From positions 1 through 64,000 of the forward strand of contig DMMY01000011.1 in the NCBI GenBank assembly GCA_003452935.1: a stretch of 64,000 nucleotides of DNA, written 5' to 3'. Shown here in pieces: positions 17,646-24,238 of this stretch. Each line of letters starts with the position of its first letter. Position 1 is the stretch's first letter. Origin of the DNA: Elusimicrobiota bacterium (lineage in GTDB: Bacteria; Elusimicrobiota; Elusimicrobia; UBA1565; UBA9628). The notes under the pieces are model-generated. The model saw nothing but the letters and a program-made list of their open reading frames with translations, was not told where the DNA came from and did not search any database. The position numbers were made by a program, and so were the translations under genes.

Positions 17646-17912
17646 TCACTCCCGGACAATTTTAAAGCGCCGCAGCGCCAGCCAGTCGAGGGCCAACGGG
17701 CTGATGATCGCGTTCTCAGGTATTCTAAGTTCTAAGGAATTAGGAGTCAATCTTTTCCTTATATCATAATCCGAAAGAAAAAGCCGGCCTCGAATTTCCC
17801 GGCCCAGGTCCGGTTTATCAGCCGCGGGCTTGACAGCCCCGGCCTCGCGGCCAGCCGCGGGACTGCCGAGCCGCTCCAGAACGATATCAATGAGATCGTC
17901 TTTGGTGAGCAT
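17646..17912 (-). CDS. Small BMC-locus protein with encapsulation-peptide-like N-terminus
   Basis: 88 aa. Residues 1-16 (MLTKDDLIDIVLERLG) form a short amphipathic helix followed by an Ala/Gly/Pro linker, the layout of BMC cargo encapsulation peptides. The C-terminal half (FLSDYDIRKRL, then IISPLALDWLALRRFKIVRE) recalls the ending of PduM-like and other microcompartment accessory proteins, where an ITPxA-type motif closes the chain. It lies 33 nt after a BMC-H gene and 7 nt before pilT, as the last gene of the BMC run. It could be a core scaffold or adaptor. Function is not established; resemblance to PduM ends is by eye only. Confidence 0.7.
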   Translation of the reverse strand: MLTKDDLIDIVLERLGSPAAGREAGAVKPAADKPDLGREIRGRLFLSDYDIRKRLTPNSLELRIPENAIISPLALDWLALRRFKIVRE

Positions 17913-17945
17913 GGCGCCCCGGACGCATGAATTTTGGGCCCGCGT

Positions 17946-18245
17946 CTATTTAGGGACCCTGATCGATATCTGATCGAGATACTTTTCCAGATCCTCATGC
18001 GGTCGGGGGATGACGTGGATGGCGACCATCTCGCCCACCTTTTGCGCCGCGGCCGCCCCGGCGTCCACGGCCGCGCGGACCGCGCCCACCTCGCCCCGGC
18101 ACAAGGTCGTGACCAGGCCCGATCCGATCTTCTCATAGCCCAGCAGCCGGACCTTGGCCGCCTTGGCCATGGCGTCGGAGGCCTCGATCATGCCCACGAA
18201 TCCTTTCGTTTCCACCATTCCCAGAGCTTCCTTGATTTCCGTCAT
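17946..18245 (-). CDS. BMC-H shell protein (PduA-like)
   Basis: 99-aa hexamer-forming shell protein. A single BMC domain spans nearly all of it: ALGMVETKGFVGMIEASDAM at the start, the Lys-rich edge segment AKVRLLGYEKIGSGLVTTL and RGEVGAVRAAVDAGAAAA. The pore loop reads KIGSG, as in PduA, and would line a small polar pore for metabolites. The C-terminal extension HEDLEKYLDQISIRVPK is a little longer than in PduA. It is the second BMC-H of the locus; the other (23275-23571) has a KVGTG pore, so the two probably differ in selectivity. AGGATAAT lies just before the ATG. Confidence 0.97.
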   Translation of the reverse strand: MTEIKEALGMVETKGFVGMIEASDAMAKAAKVRLLGYEKIGSGLVTTLCRGEVGAVRAAVDAGAAAAQKVGEMVAIHVIPRPHEDLEKYLDQISIRVPK

Positions 18246-18324
18246 ATTATCCTCCGTGTCAGGCTTTTACGATTTTTACGTATTTAAAATTCACTGCCCA
18301 TTACCAGCCATGCCGATGCGGGCT

Positions 18325-18612
18325 TCAGTGCTGGTAACCCGGATGCTCCTGCGGCTCCTCCAGGAGCGCATTGCACCGGCTGCAGCGTTTAGCCGGAGTA
18401 TAGGTACGTACGCACTCGCCCTCTTCCGGCCACCACTCCTCGAAAAACATATCGGCGCGCTTCTGGCAGGCCAGGCAATAACGTTCCATGATCGCGCCGC
18501 AGCAGGGACAGAACTTCGGAAAATCCTCCCCCTGCAGATGCGTGAGCGTGCCGCAGGCTCCGCATTGCACGTCAACCTTCAGCTGATACCTGACCGGCTT
18601 GTTCTTAGCCAT
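18325..18612 (-). CDS. Small double zinc-ribbon protein of the BMC locus
   Basis: 95 aa with four CxxC pairs: CGAC near residue 17, CPCC near 35, CLAC near 47 and CSRC near 77, i.e. two zinc-ribbon modules. Between them is an aromatic acidic stretch (MFFEEWWPEEGE). No other domain, no export signal. The ATG is one base after the deoC stop, so it is tightly coupled to deoC, and 80 nt before the BMC-H start. I do not recognise the family. Possible roles are assembly factor, metal chaperone or regulator; the position between cargo and shell genes is the only functional hint. Confidence 0.8.
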   Translation of the reverse strand: MAKNKPVRYQLKVDVQCGACGTLTHLQGEDFPKFCPCCGAIMERYCLACQKRADMFFEEWWPEEGECVRTYTPAKRCSRCNALLEEPQEHPGYQH

Positions 18613-18613
18613 T

Positions 18614-19636
18614 TTAATATCCCTTGCTCCCTGCCGCATGACCGGAGATTATGGCGACGCTGGCCGAAGTGCCCAGGCGCGTGGCCCCGGCCTGGATCAT
18701 GGCGTCGGCCGCCTGGGCGTCGCGGATGCCGCCCGAGGCCTTGACGCCCATCAACGGCCCCACGGTTTGGCGCATGAGACGCACGTCCTCCACCGTCGCG
18801 CCTCCGCCGCCGAAACCCGTCGAGGTCTTGACGAAGTCGGCCCCCGCCTTCTTGGCGAGCGCGCAAGCGCGGACCTTTTCCTCATCGGAAAGAAGCGAGG
18901 TCTCCAGGATGACCTTGAGGATTTTGCCGCGCGTGGCCTCGCGCACGGCCTTGATGTCCTCGAAAGCCAGCGCGTCATTGCCGGATTTCAAGGCGCCGAC
19001 GTTGATCACCATGTCGATCTCATCGGCGCCGTTGGCGATGGCGTCGCGCGCTTCGATGCCCTTGACCGTGGGCGTGGTCGATCCCAGCGGAAAACCCACC
19101 ACCGTGCAAACCTTGACGTCCGAGCCTTTGAGCAGTTGCGCGCTGTAGGCCACGTAGGAGGGATTGACGCAGACGGAAGCGAAGCGGTGGGTCCTGGCCT
19201 CCTCGCAGAGCTTGGCCACCTCGGTCTGGGTCGCGCTGGGCTTGAGCAATGTGTGATCCACCATGCGCGCGACCGAGGCGCACTTGGCCGCGGGCGCGCA
19301 GACCGCCACGCGGTCCGCGCCCAAGGCCTTAAGCTCGCTGAGGCTGGCCCCGGCCGAGGCGGCGCAGCGGCCGCAGGAATTGCCCTCGCATTCGGCGAAG
19401 GAGAAGCCGCCGCCTGCGCCGGCCGCTTGCGCAGCGCCGGATGGCCCAGGTTTTCCGGGCATCCACTGGGGCGTCGAAAAAACCTTGCCGGCGGAACCGA
19501 TTGTAGTCTGGACAGGCCCAGCGGGCCTGTTCGGCAAGGGCTCCGGACAGATTGAGCCCTGCGCCTTGAAATAACCTTTCGCCGCCAAGGTCCGGACCAC
19601 TTCCTCGACGATTTTACGCAGCTCCTCTTCTTTCAT
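18614..19636 (-). CDS. deoC: Microcompartment deoxyribose-phosphate aldolase
   Basis: Class I aldolase splitting 2-deoxyribose-5-phosphate into acetaldehyde and glyceraldehyde-3-phosphate. The aldolase domain (about 118-340) has the Schiff-base Lys270 in GADFVKTSTGF, Asp208 in EIDMVINVGAL, Lys299 in GVKASGGIR, and ends in a C-terminal Tyr as E. coli DeoC does. It is ~80 residues longer than usual at the front: residues 1-21 (MKEEELRKIVEEVVRTLAAK) are an amphipathic helix typical of BMC encapsulation peptides, then a Pro/Gly linker and a Cys cluster (CEGNSCGRC, 83-91). This fixes it as luminal cargo. It follows BMC-P by 10 nt. Its acetaldehyde is the expected substrate of the aldehyde dehydrogenase at 21433. 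Confidence 0.97.
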   Translation of the reverse strand: MKEEELRKIVEEVVRTLAAKGYFKAQGSICPEPLPNRPAGPVQTTIGSAGKVFSTPQWMPGKPGPSGAAQAAGAGGGFSFAECEGNSCGRCAASAGASLSELKALGADRVAVCAPAAKCASVARMVDHTLLKPSATQTEVAKLCEEARTHRFASVCVNPSYVAYSAQLLKGSDVKVCTVVGFPLGSTTPTVKGIEARDAIANGADEIDMVINVGALKSGNDALAFEDIKAVREATRGKILKVILETSLLSDEEKVRACALAKKAGADFVKTSTGFGGGGATVEDVRLMRQTVGPLMGVKASGGIRDAQAADAMIQAGATRLGTSASVAIISGHAAGSKGY

Positions 19637-19646
19637 GATGAAATCC

Positions 19647-19943
19647 TCAAGTGTATTTCTTAGCCTTGCCGCCGCACGCCGCCTGGTCCACGATCGCGCA
19701 CACGACCGTGCGCACGGGCGCGGCCTCGTCCTGAAGGATGCCGCGCGCCGATCCTCCCTCGTCGACGACCAAGACGATGCTGCCCGGCCCCGACTCCATC
19801 CCGCCGTCTACGGCCATGACCGCGTCGCCGGCCGGCTCGCCGGTCATGGGGTCGATGGGCTTGACCAGCAGCAGCCTCCGGTTTTTGAGGGAGGGATGCT
19901 TTCGCGTCGCCCACGCGTTGCCCACGACTTCGCCGATAAACAT
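19647..19943 (-). CDS. BMC-P shell protein (EutN/CcmL family), copy 3
   Basis: 98-aa pentamer-forming vertex protein. Family hallmarks are the start MFIGEVVGNAWATRKHPSL, the LLLVKPIDP strand, AVDGGMESGPGSIVLVV and the final VVCAIVD strand. Vertex proteins cap the twelve corners of the shell. GAGGTAAT precedes the ATG. It lies 18 nt after the 59-aa ORF and 10 nt before deoC. It is one of three BMC-P genes in the locus, which suggests paralogues with different placement or assembly partners. Confidence 0.96.
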   Translation of the reverse strand: MFIGEVVGNAWATRKHPSLKNRRLLLVKPIDPMTGEPAGDAVMAVDGGMESGPGSIVLVVDEGGSARGILQDEAAPVRTVVCAIVDQAACGGKAKKYT

Positions 19944-19961
19944 ATTACCTCAATGCCTCGC

Positions 19962-20141
19962 TCATGACCACAAGTTGCAGTCCGAATGAATCTCCCGAGA
20001 AGCCAATAACGCCTTCCCAATCCCGACGAACATCCTCCGGAGCAATGGTCGCTCGAAATTCACGGAGCGTCTTTTCACGACCATCGATACAAAGCTGGTT
20101 TCAGATCTGACGATCGGCATCCCGCTGCGCGTTTTTTTCAT
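19962..20141 (-). CDS. Putative 59-residue basic peptide inside the BMC operon
   Basis: Short ORF filling what would otherwise be a ~195-nt gap between two BMC-P genes. Its ATG overlaps the stop of the preceding BMC-P in an ATGA, and a strong GAAGGAAG Shine-Dalgarno lies 5 nt upstream inside that gene, so translational coupling is credible. The peptide is basic (KKTRSG, VVKRRSV, RPLLRRM) with one short hydrophobic patch (MFVGIGKALL). No known family. It could equally be the remnant of a decayed gene that keeps a ribosome site; conservation would decide. Confidence 0.45.
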   Translation of the reverse strand: MKKTRSGMPIVRSETSFVSMVVKRRSVNFERPLLRRMFVGIGKALLASREIHSDCNLWS

Positions 20142-20431
20142 AAAGCTTCCTTCTGGTTTCGAAAGTCCCGGACTTGATGCCCATCGACGATGCCCACGAT
20201 CGCGGCATCCACGGGCGGAGCGTCGGGAAACGCCACTGCCGCGTCCCGGGCGGCGACCCAAAAGACCTTTTCCGAAGCGCCGGCTCCCACCGCGTCGGCC
20301 GCGACGATGGGATCGCCCAAAGGAGATTCGTCCTCCCAGCGCAAGGGCTGGATGAGCAGAAGGGTCTTGCCGTCAATGCCCGCATCTTGGCGCGCGCAGA
20401 ACACCCGGCCGACCACTCGCGCCAATTTCAT
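20138..20431 (-). CDS. BMC-P shell protein (EutN/CcmL family), copy 2
   Basis: 97 aa. The EutN/CcmL fold is shown by MKLARVVGRVFCARQDAGI, LLLIQPLRW, IVAADAVGAGASEKVFWV and AAIVGIVDG. Compared with the other two copies it has a Cys in the first strand and a slightly different C-terminus (RDFRNQKEAL). Its start overlaps the rpiB-like stop by 4 nt and its stop overlaps the 59-aa ORF. It should occupy shell vertices. Confidence 0.95.
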   Translation of the reverse strand: MKLARVVGRVFCARQDAGIDGKTLLLIQPLRWEDESPLGDPIVAADAVGAGASEKVFWVAARDAAVAFPDAPPVDAAIVGIVDGHQVRDFRNQKEAL

Positions 20432-20877
20432 TTCGAGTATTTCTTCTCTATGCCGACGATCTTGGCCAGCCTGCCCTCGTGCCGGCCGCCCTCGAATTCC
20501 GTGGAAAAAAATACCTTCAAAATCTCCCCCAGCACCAGTTCGCCGTGCGTCTTGCCGCCCAGGCAGAGCACATTCGCGCCGTCATGAGCCGCGGCGAAGC
20601 GCGCCGAGACCGTATCGTAAGCGGCCACGGCCCGCGCGCCCGGAATCTTGTTGGCCGCCAGGGCCACGGCGCCGCCGAACCCGTCGATCAATATCCCCTT
20701 GTCGAACTGTCCTTCCACCACGGCCTCGGCCACGAGCTGGGCCACGTCCGGGTAATCCACGCTCTCGGGCGAATGGCAGCCGAAATCCACGACCTCATGG
20801 CCGAGCTTCTGCATGGCCTTCTTGACGAAATCCTTGGCGCCGAAGCCGCCGTGATCCGAGCCGATCACGATCTTCAT
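20428..20877 (-). CDS. rpiB: RpiB/LacAB-like sugar-phosphate isomerase with altered active site
   Basis: 149 aa. The family fold is plain: KIVIGSDHGGFGAKDFVKK, DFGCHSPESVDYPD, the ILIDGFGGAVALAANKIPG segment, AAAHDGANVLCLGG and FEGGRHEGRLAKI. RpiB interconverts ribose-5-P and ribulose-5-P. By alignment to E. coli RpiB, the catalytic Cys (about 66) is Asp65 here and the nearby Thr is Phe67; the ring-opening His9 and the His of the HDGAN segment remain. This points to a different substrate or a different base. No encapsulation peptide is visible. The ATG at 20877 overlaps the BMC-T stop in an ATGA. RpiB-like proteins are typical of sugar-phosphate BMC loci. Confidence 0.93.
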   Translation of the reverse strand: MKIVIGSDHGGFGAKDFVKKAMQKLGHEVVDFGCHSPESVDYPDVAQLVAEAVVEGQFDKGILIDGFGGAVALAANKIPGARAVAAYDTVSARFAAAHDGANVLCLGGKTHGELVLGEILKVFFSTEFEGGRHEGRLAKIVGIEKKYSK

Positions 20878-21431
20878 CGGCCCACGGTCTCCAAGAGCTG
20901 CGCGTTGGCCTGGGGGATGATCACATGGCAAACCAAGGCCGCCTCGGGCACGGCCGATATGCCGGCCGCCACGGCCGAGCGCACGGCGCCGACCTCGCCG
21001 GTCATCGTGACATAGCCCTTGCCGCCCCCGACCAGGATCCTGGTCTCGATCAAACGCACCGCGGCCGCCTTGGCCGCAGCATCGGCCGCGAGCACGGTCG
21101 CCACGGCGTCCTTGGTCTCGATGATGCCGACCGCGTCAAGTTCCTTGACCGGCGCCCGCTTATCCAGCGTTTCCAGAACTTGGGCGTGGATATTGCGGAT
21201 AAGGACCTCGTCGACAAGGTCATGGCCCAGCATTTGCCGGCCCGCGCGCAGGGAACTCTCCACCTCCCCGACCGGGCCGGTGATGAGGATGACGTACTTG
21301 CCCCGGGCGATGACACCGGCGCGGGCGAGCTGGACCGAAGCCATCTTGCACATGGCGTCGGCCGACTCGATGCCCTTGGCGATCGAGGCAGACTCCAGAA
21401 GTCCTACGGCGATGTTGGCCAGCATGCTCAC
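20874..21431 (-). CDS. BMC-T tandem-domain shell protein
   Basis: 185 aa made of two BMC domains (about 1-92 and 97-185), forming pseudohexameric trimers. Domain 1 reads AVGLLESASIAKGIESADAM and GKYVILITGPVGEVESSL; domain 2 reads AVGIIETKDAVATVLAADAA and GKGYVTMTGEVGAVRSAV. PduT-type proteins hold a [4Fe-4S] cluster through a pore Cys before the GKY motif; here that position is within IARGKY with no Cys, so no such cluster is expected. BMC-T pores are thought to pass larger substrates or cofactors. It starts 1 nt after the aldehyde dehydrogenase stop (overlap region 21431-21433) and its stop overlaps rpiB. Confidence 0.96.
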   Translation of the reverse strand: MSMLANIAVGLLESASIAKGIESADAMCKMASVQLARAGVIARGKYVILITGPVGEVESSLRAGRQMLGHDLVDEVLIRNIHAQVLETLDKRAPVKELDAVGIIETKDAVATVLAADAAAKAAAVRLIETRILVGGGKGYVTMTGEVGAVRSAVAAGISAVPEAALVCHVIIPQANAQLLETVGR

Positions 21432-21432
21432 C

Positions 21433-22878
21433 TCACGCGATGCGGAAATAGCCCACCAGGCTGCAGTGGAGCGGCCTCGCGAAATGCGAGGTCTTGGTGA
21501 TGCCGTCCCCCGTCGGAGTTCCGATGGACATGGAGGCGTAGCCCTCGCCCATGCCCAAGCCGTAGAGGGTCGGCGCGTTCTTGACGAATATGGAGCATTG
21601 CATGCGCCGGGCCATGCGGGTCAAGGCCCCCACATCCGTGGAATACATGGCCGCGGTGTGATGGTTGCCGCCTTCGGCCTCGTAAGCCAGCTCAATGGCC
21701 GCGTCCAAGTCGCGCGCCCCGGTCACGGGTAAAACCGGCATGAGCTGCTCGGTCCAGATGAAAGCATGATCGTTGGGCACGTCGGCCCACAGCAACCTCG
21801 TCTCATCAGGAACCCGCAGGCCTATGCCTTGGGCGATGATCGCGGCGTCGCGGCCCACGTAGTCACGGTTGATGACAGGTTCCCGGCAGCCCTTGCCTCC
21901 CGACTTGATGACCAGTTTCGCCAGCTCGTCCATCTGGGAGGACGAAAGCTCGAAGGCGCGCGAATCCCGGCGCATGGACTCCAGCAGCCGCGGCTTGGCC
22001 GCCTCCACGACGATGACCTCTTTTTCAGCGATGCAGAGCATGTTGTTGTCAAAGCTCGCGCCGAAAATCATATCCTCGGCGCATTTAGGAAAAAGCGCCG
22101 TCTCATCGACCACCACGGGCGGATTGCCCGGCCCCGCCGCGATGGTCTTGCAGGTCTTGCCCGTGGTCATGGCGACCTTCACGATGGCCGGGCCGCCGGT
22201 CACCATATTAAGCCTGACCTCCGGATGAGCCAAAAGCGCCCTCGTCGTTTCCTGGCCAGCCGGAGAGACCATACCGATGAGCCCCGGGGGCGCTCCGGCC
22301 GAGACCGCGGCCTCGGAGAGGACCCGCATCGCGTCCTGGCAGACCCGGGCCGAGGCCGGGTGCGGGGCGAAGACCACGGAGTTTCCCGCGGCCAGTATGC
22401 CGATGGCGTTGGAGATGATGGTGGCGGCCGGATTGGTCGAGGGCGTCACCGCGGCCACGACCCCGAAGGGCGCGTACTCGACCAAGGTCAAACCCTGGTC
22501 TCCGGTATAGGCGCGCGACTGCAGATCCTCCACTCCAGGGGTGCGGCTCGCGCAGAGCAGATTCTTTTGCTTCTTGTCCTCGGCGCGGCCCATGCCGGTT
22601 TCCTCGCGCGCCATGTCGGCCCATGGCGCGGCGTGCGCTATGGCCGCCTTGCGCATGGCCTTGATAACGGCCTTGCGCGTCTCCAAGCCCTGATTCTGGA
22701 ATATCCGCTGAGCCCGGCTCGCCCGAGCCACGGCCTCATCCACCGAGCCGCAAACCACGTCCCCGGGCCGCGCCGCGGCGGCGCCGCTATTGGCCGGCGC
22801 GCCCAGCTCCAGCCCGTCCCGGGCGTCGATACGCCGCAGCACGTCGGCGACCACGCGTGCTATCTCTTCAGCCTGCAT
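21433..22878 (-). CDS. CoA-acylating aldehyde dehydrogenase (PduP/EutE-like), BMC cargo
   Basis: Converts acetaldehyde (or another short aldehyde) plus CoA and NAD+ to acyl-CoA inside the microcompartment. 481 aa. Residues 1-20 (MQAEEIARVVADVLRRIDAR) form an encapsulation-peptide helix followed by an Ala/Gly linker. The dehydrogenase core has VVAAVTPSTNPAATII, the conserved NMVTGGPAIVKVAM, AAGPGNPPVVVDE and the catalytic Cys in SFDNNMLCIAEKEV, matching EutE/PduP. It follows a BMC-P gene by 27 nt and precedes BMC-T. Its NADH must be re-oxidised, but no alcohol dehydrogenase is present in the locus. Confidence 0.97.
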   Translation of the reverse strand: MQAEEIARVVADVLRRIDARDGLELGAPANSGAAAARPGDVVCGSVDEAVARASRAQRIFQNQGLETRKAVIKAMRKAAIAHAAPWADMAREETGMGRAEDKKQKNLLCASRTPGVEDLQSRAYTGDQGLTLVEYAPFGVVAAVTPSTNPAATIISNAIGILAAGNSVVFAPHPASARVCQDAMRVLSEAAVSAGAPPGLIGMVSPAGQETTRALLAHPEVRLNMVTGGPAIVKVAMTTGKTCKTIAAGPGNPPVVVDETALFPKCAEDMIFGASFDNNMLCIAEKEVIVVEAAKPRLLESMRRDSRAFELSSSQMDELAKLVIKSGGKGCREPVINRDYVGRDAAIIAQGIGLRVPDETRLLWADVPNDHAFIWTEQLMPVLPVTGARDLDAAIELAYEAEGGNHHTAAMYSTDVGALTRMARRMQCSIFVKNAPTLYGLGMGEGYASMSIGTPTGDGITKTSHFARPLHCSLVGYFRIA

Positions 22879-22905
22879 ATGCTTTCTCGCCCCCGCAAGG
22901 TCCGA

Positions 22906-23208
22906 CTAGACCCGTTGCTCTGATTTCCGAAACAGTATCTTGCCGCCCTGCTCCACCGTATCCACGATGGCGAAGATGACCGCGTCTACGGGATTGCCCT
23001 GGGTCCGCGAGGTCTGCCGGGCGCTTGAACCCTGCACCAGCAGCACCAGCTCTCCCGAACCGGCCCCCACCGCGTCCACGGCCACGAGCGGATTGCCCCT
23101 GTCCGCGCCTCCCGGATCAACGGGCTGCACCAACAGCAGCTTGCAGCCCACGAGCTTCTCGTCTTTCTGGGTGCAGACGACGCTGCCCGTGACGCGCGCG
23201 AAAATCAC
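22906..23208 (-). CDS. BMC-P shell protein (EutN/CcmL family), copy 1
   Basis: 100 aa from the GTG start. Hallmarks: IFARVTGSVVCTQKDEKLVG, LLLVQPVDP, VAVDAVGAGSGELVLLV and AVIFAIVD. The frame is open 12 codons further to a TTG, but that extension is Arg-rich and unlike the family, so the GTG before IFARV is preferred; no clear Shine-Dalgarno helps. Position between BMC-H and the aldehyde dehydrogenase. Vertex role as for the other two copies, from which it differs at many positions. Confidence 0.93.
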   Translation of the reverse strand: MIFARVTGSVVCTQKDEKLVGCKLLLVQPVDPGGADRGNPLVAVDAVGAGSGELVLLVQGSSARQTSRTQGNPVDAVIFAIVDTVEQGGKILFRKSEQRV

Positions 23209-23274
23209 GCGGCCGCGCCGGCGCGAACGCGCCGACGCCCCCAAACCATCTGTCTTGGCGCCATGACCGTTGCC

Positions 23275-23571
23275 TTACTTGCGGCGGGCGAGGTTCTCGG
23301 CCAATGAAATGGGGAGCTTGCCTTCAAGATCCGGGTGCGGCTGCGGGATCACGTGGCAGGCCACGAGCTCGCCCACCTTCTGCGCCGCGGCGGCTCCGGA
23401 ATCACAGGCGGCTTTGCAGGCCGCGACCTCGCCGCGGAAGAGCACAGTGACCAGGCCGGTCCCGACCTTCTCATAGCCGACCAGCTTCACGTCCGCGGCC
23501 TTGACCGCGGCATCCGCCGCCTCGACGCAGGCCACCAGTCCCCGCGTTTCGATCATTCCCAATGCGTTCAT
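23275..23571 (-). CDS. BMC-H shell protein, KVGTG-pore type
   Basis: 98-aa hexameric shell tile: ALGMIETRGLVACVEAADAA, VKLVGYEKVGTGLVTVL and RGEVAACKAACDSGAAAAQK. The pore loop is KVGTG rather than the KIGSG of the other BMC-H, and two Cys flank the helix after it (AACKAACDSG). GAGGAGGG lies 4 nt before the ATG at 23571, which decides it over an upstream in-frame ATG overlapping pduL. It is the first shell gene of the operon, so probably the major tile. Confidence 0.97.
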   Translation of the reverse strand: MNALGMIETRGLVACVEAADAAVKAADVKLVGYEKVGTGLVTVLFRGEVAACKAACDSGAAAAQKVGELVACHVIPQPHPDLEGKLPISLAENLARRK

Positions 23572-23594
23572 TTTGCCCTCCTCAATTGACGTCC

Positions 23595-24230
23595 TTAGAC
23601 GATGCACGCCATCTCGCCGGTTTGAACGCCCGCGGCATTGGCCTCGTCATTATCCAGATGCAATTCCAGACGGAATTCATTCGACACCCGCACAACCGCG
23701 CCCTCAAAGACCGTCGCCCGGCCGCCGACCGCGCCCGCGCGCACCCGCACGACCTCGCCGTTGACCAAACCCAGGGCCGCGGCCTCGGCCGTCGAGCAGT
23801 GCAGGTGCCGCCGGGAAACGATGAGCCCCTCCGATACGGAGACGCTCCCGCAAGGGCCGATGAGCCTCAGGGCCGCGGAACCGGCCAAGTCGCCGGATTC
23901 CCGCACCGGGGGCTTGAGCCCCAAGACCACGGCGTCGGTCAGCGAGATTTCAATCTGGGTCTTGGCCCGAAACGGACCCAAGAGCCGCACCCCGCCAACG
24001 ACCCCCTTGGGGCCGGAGATGTCGATCCTTTCCTTGGCCGCGTATTGTCCGGGCTGCCTGAGGTCGCGCGAGCGCGAAAGCACGGCGCCCGGGCCGAAGA
24101 GCGCCGCGAAATGCTCCGCCGTGACATGGGCGTGGCGATTGGATACCCCGATAGGAACGGCGATCTTGGAACGCTCGAGCCGTTTGGATATCCGGGCAGC
24201 CAGTTCGTTGACCAGCTCGGCGTGTTCCAT
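23595..24230 (-). CDS. pduL: PduL-type phosphate propanoyl/acetyltransferase, BMC cargo
   Basis: Transfers an acyl group from CoA to phosphate, regenerating CoA in the lumen and giving acetyl-phosphate for ATP synthesis outside. 211 aa. Two PduL domains are visible with the zinc-binding His clusters VSNRHAHV (near 30) and SRRHLHCS (near 140), plus QPGQYAAKERIDI, GPFRAKTQIEISLTDAVVLG and the ending LHLDNDEANAAGV. Residues 1-20 (ELVNELAARISKRLERS) form an amphipathic helix that fits an encapsulation peptide. It starts 8 nt after tpiA and ends 23 nt before BMC-H. Confidence 0.97.
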   Translation of the reverse strand: MEHAELVNELAARISKRLERSKIAVPIGVSNRHAHVTAEHFAALFGPGAVLSRSRDLRQPGQYAAKERIDISGPKGVVGGVRLLGPFRAKTQIEISLTDAVVLGLKPPVRESGDLAGSAALRLIGPCGSVSVSEGLIVSRRHLHCSTAEAAALGLVNGEVVRVRAGAVGGRATVFEGAVVRVSNEFRLELHLDNDEANAAGVQTGEMACIV

Positions 24231-24238
24231 GTCCCGGC

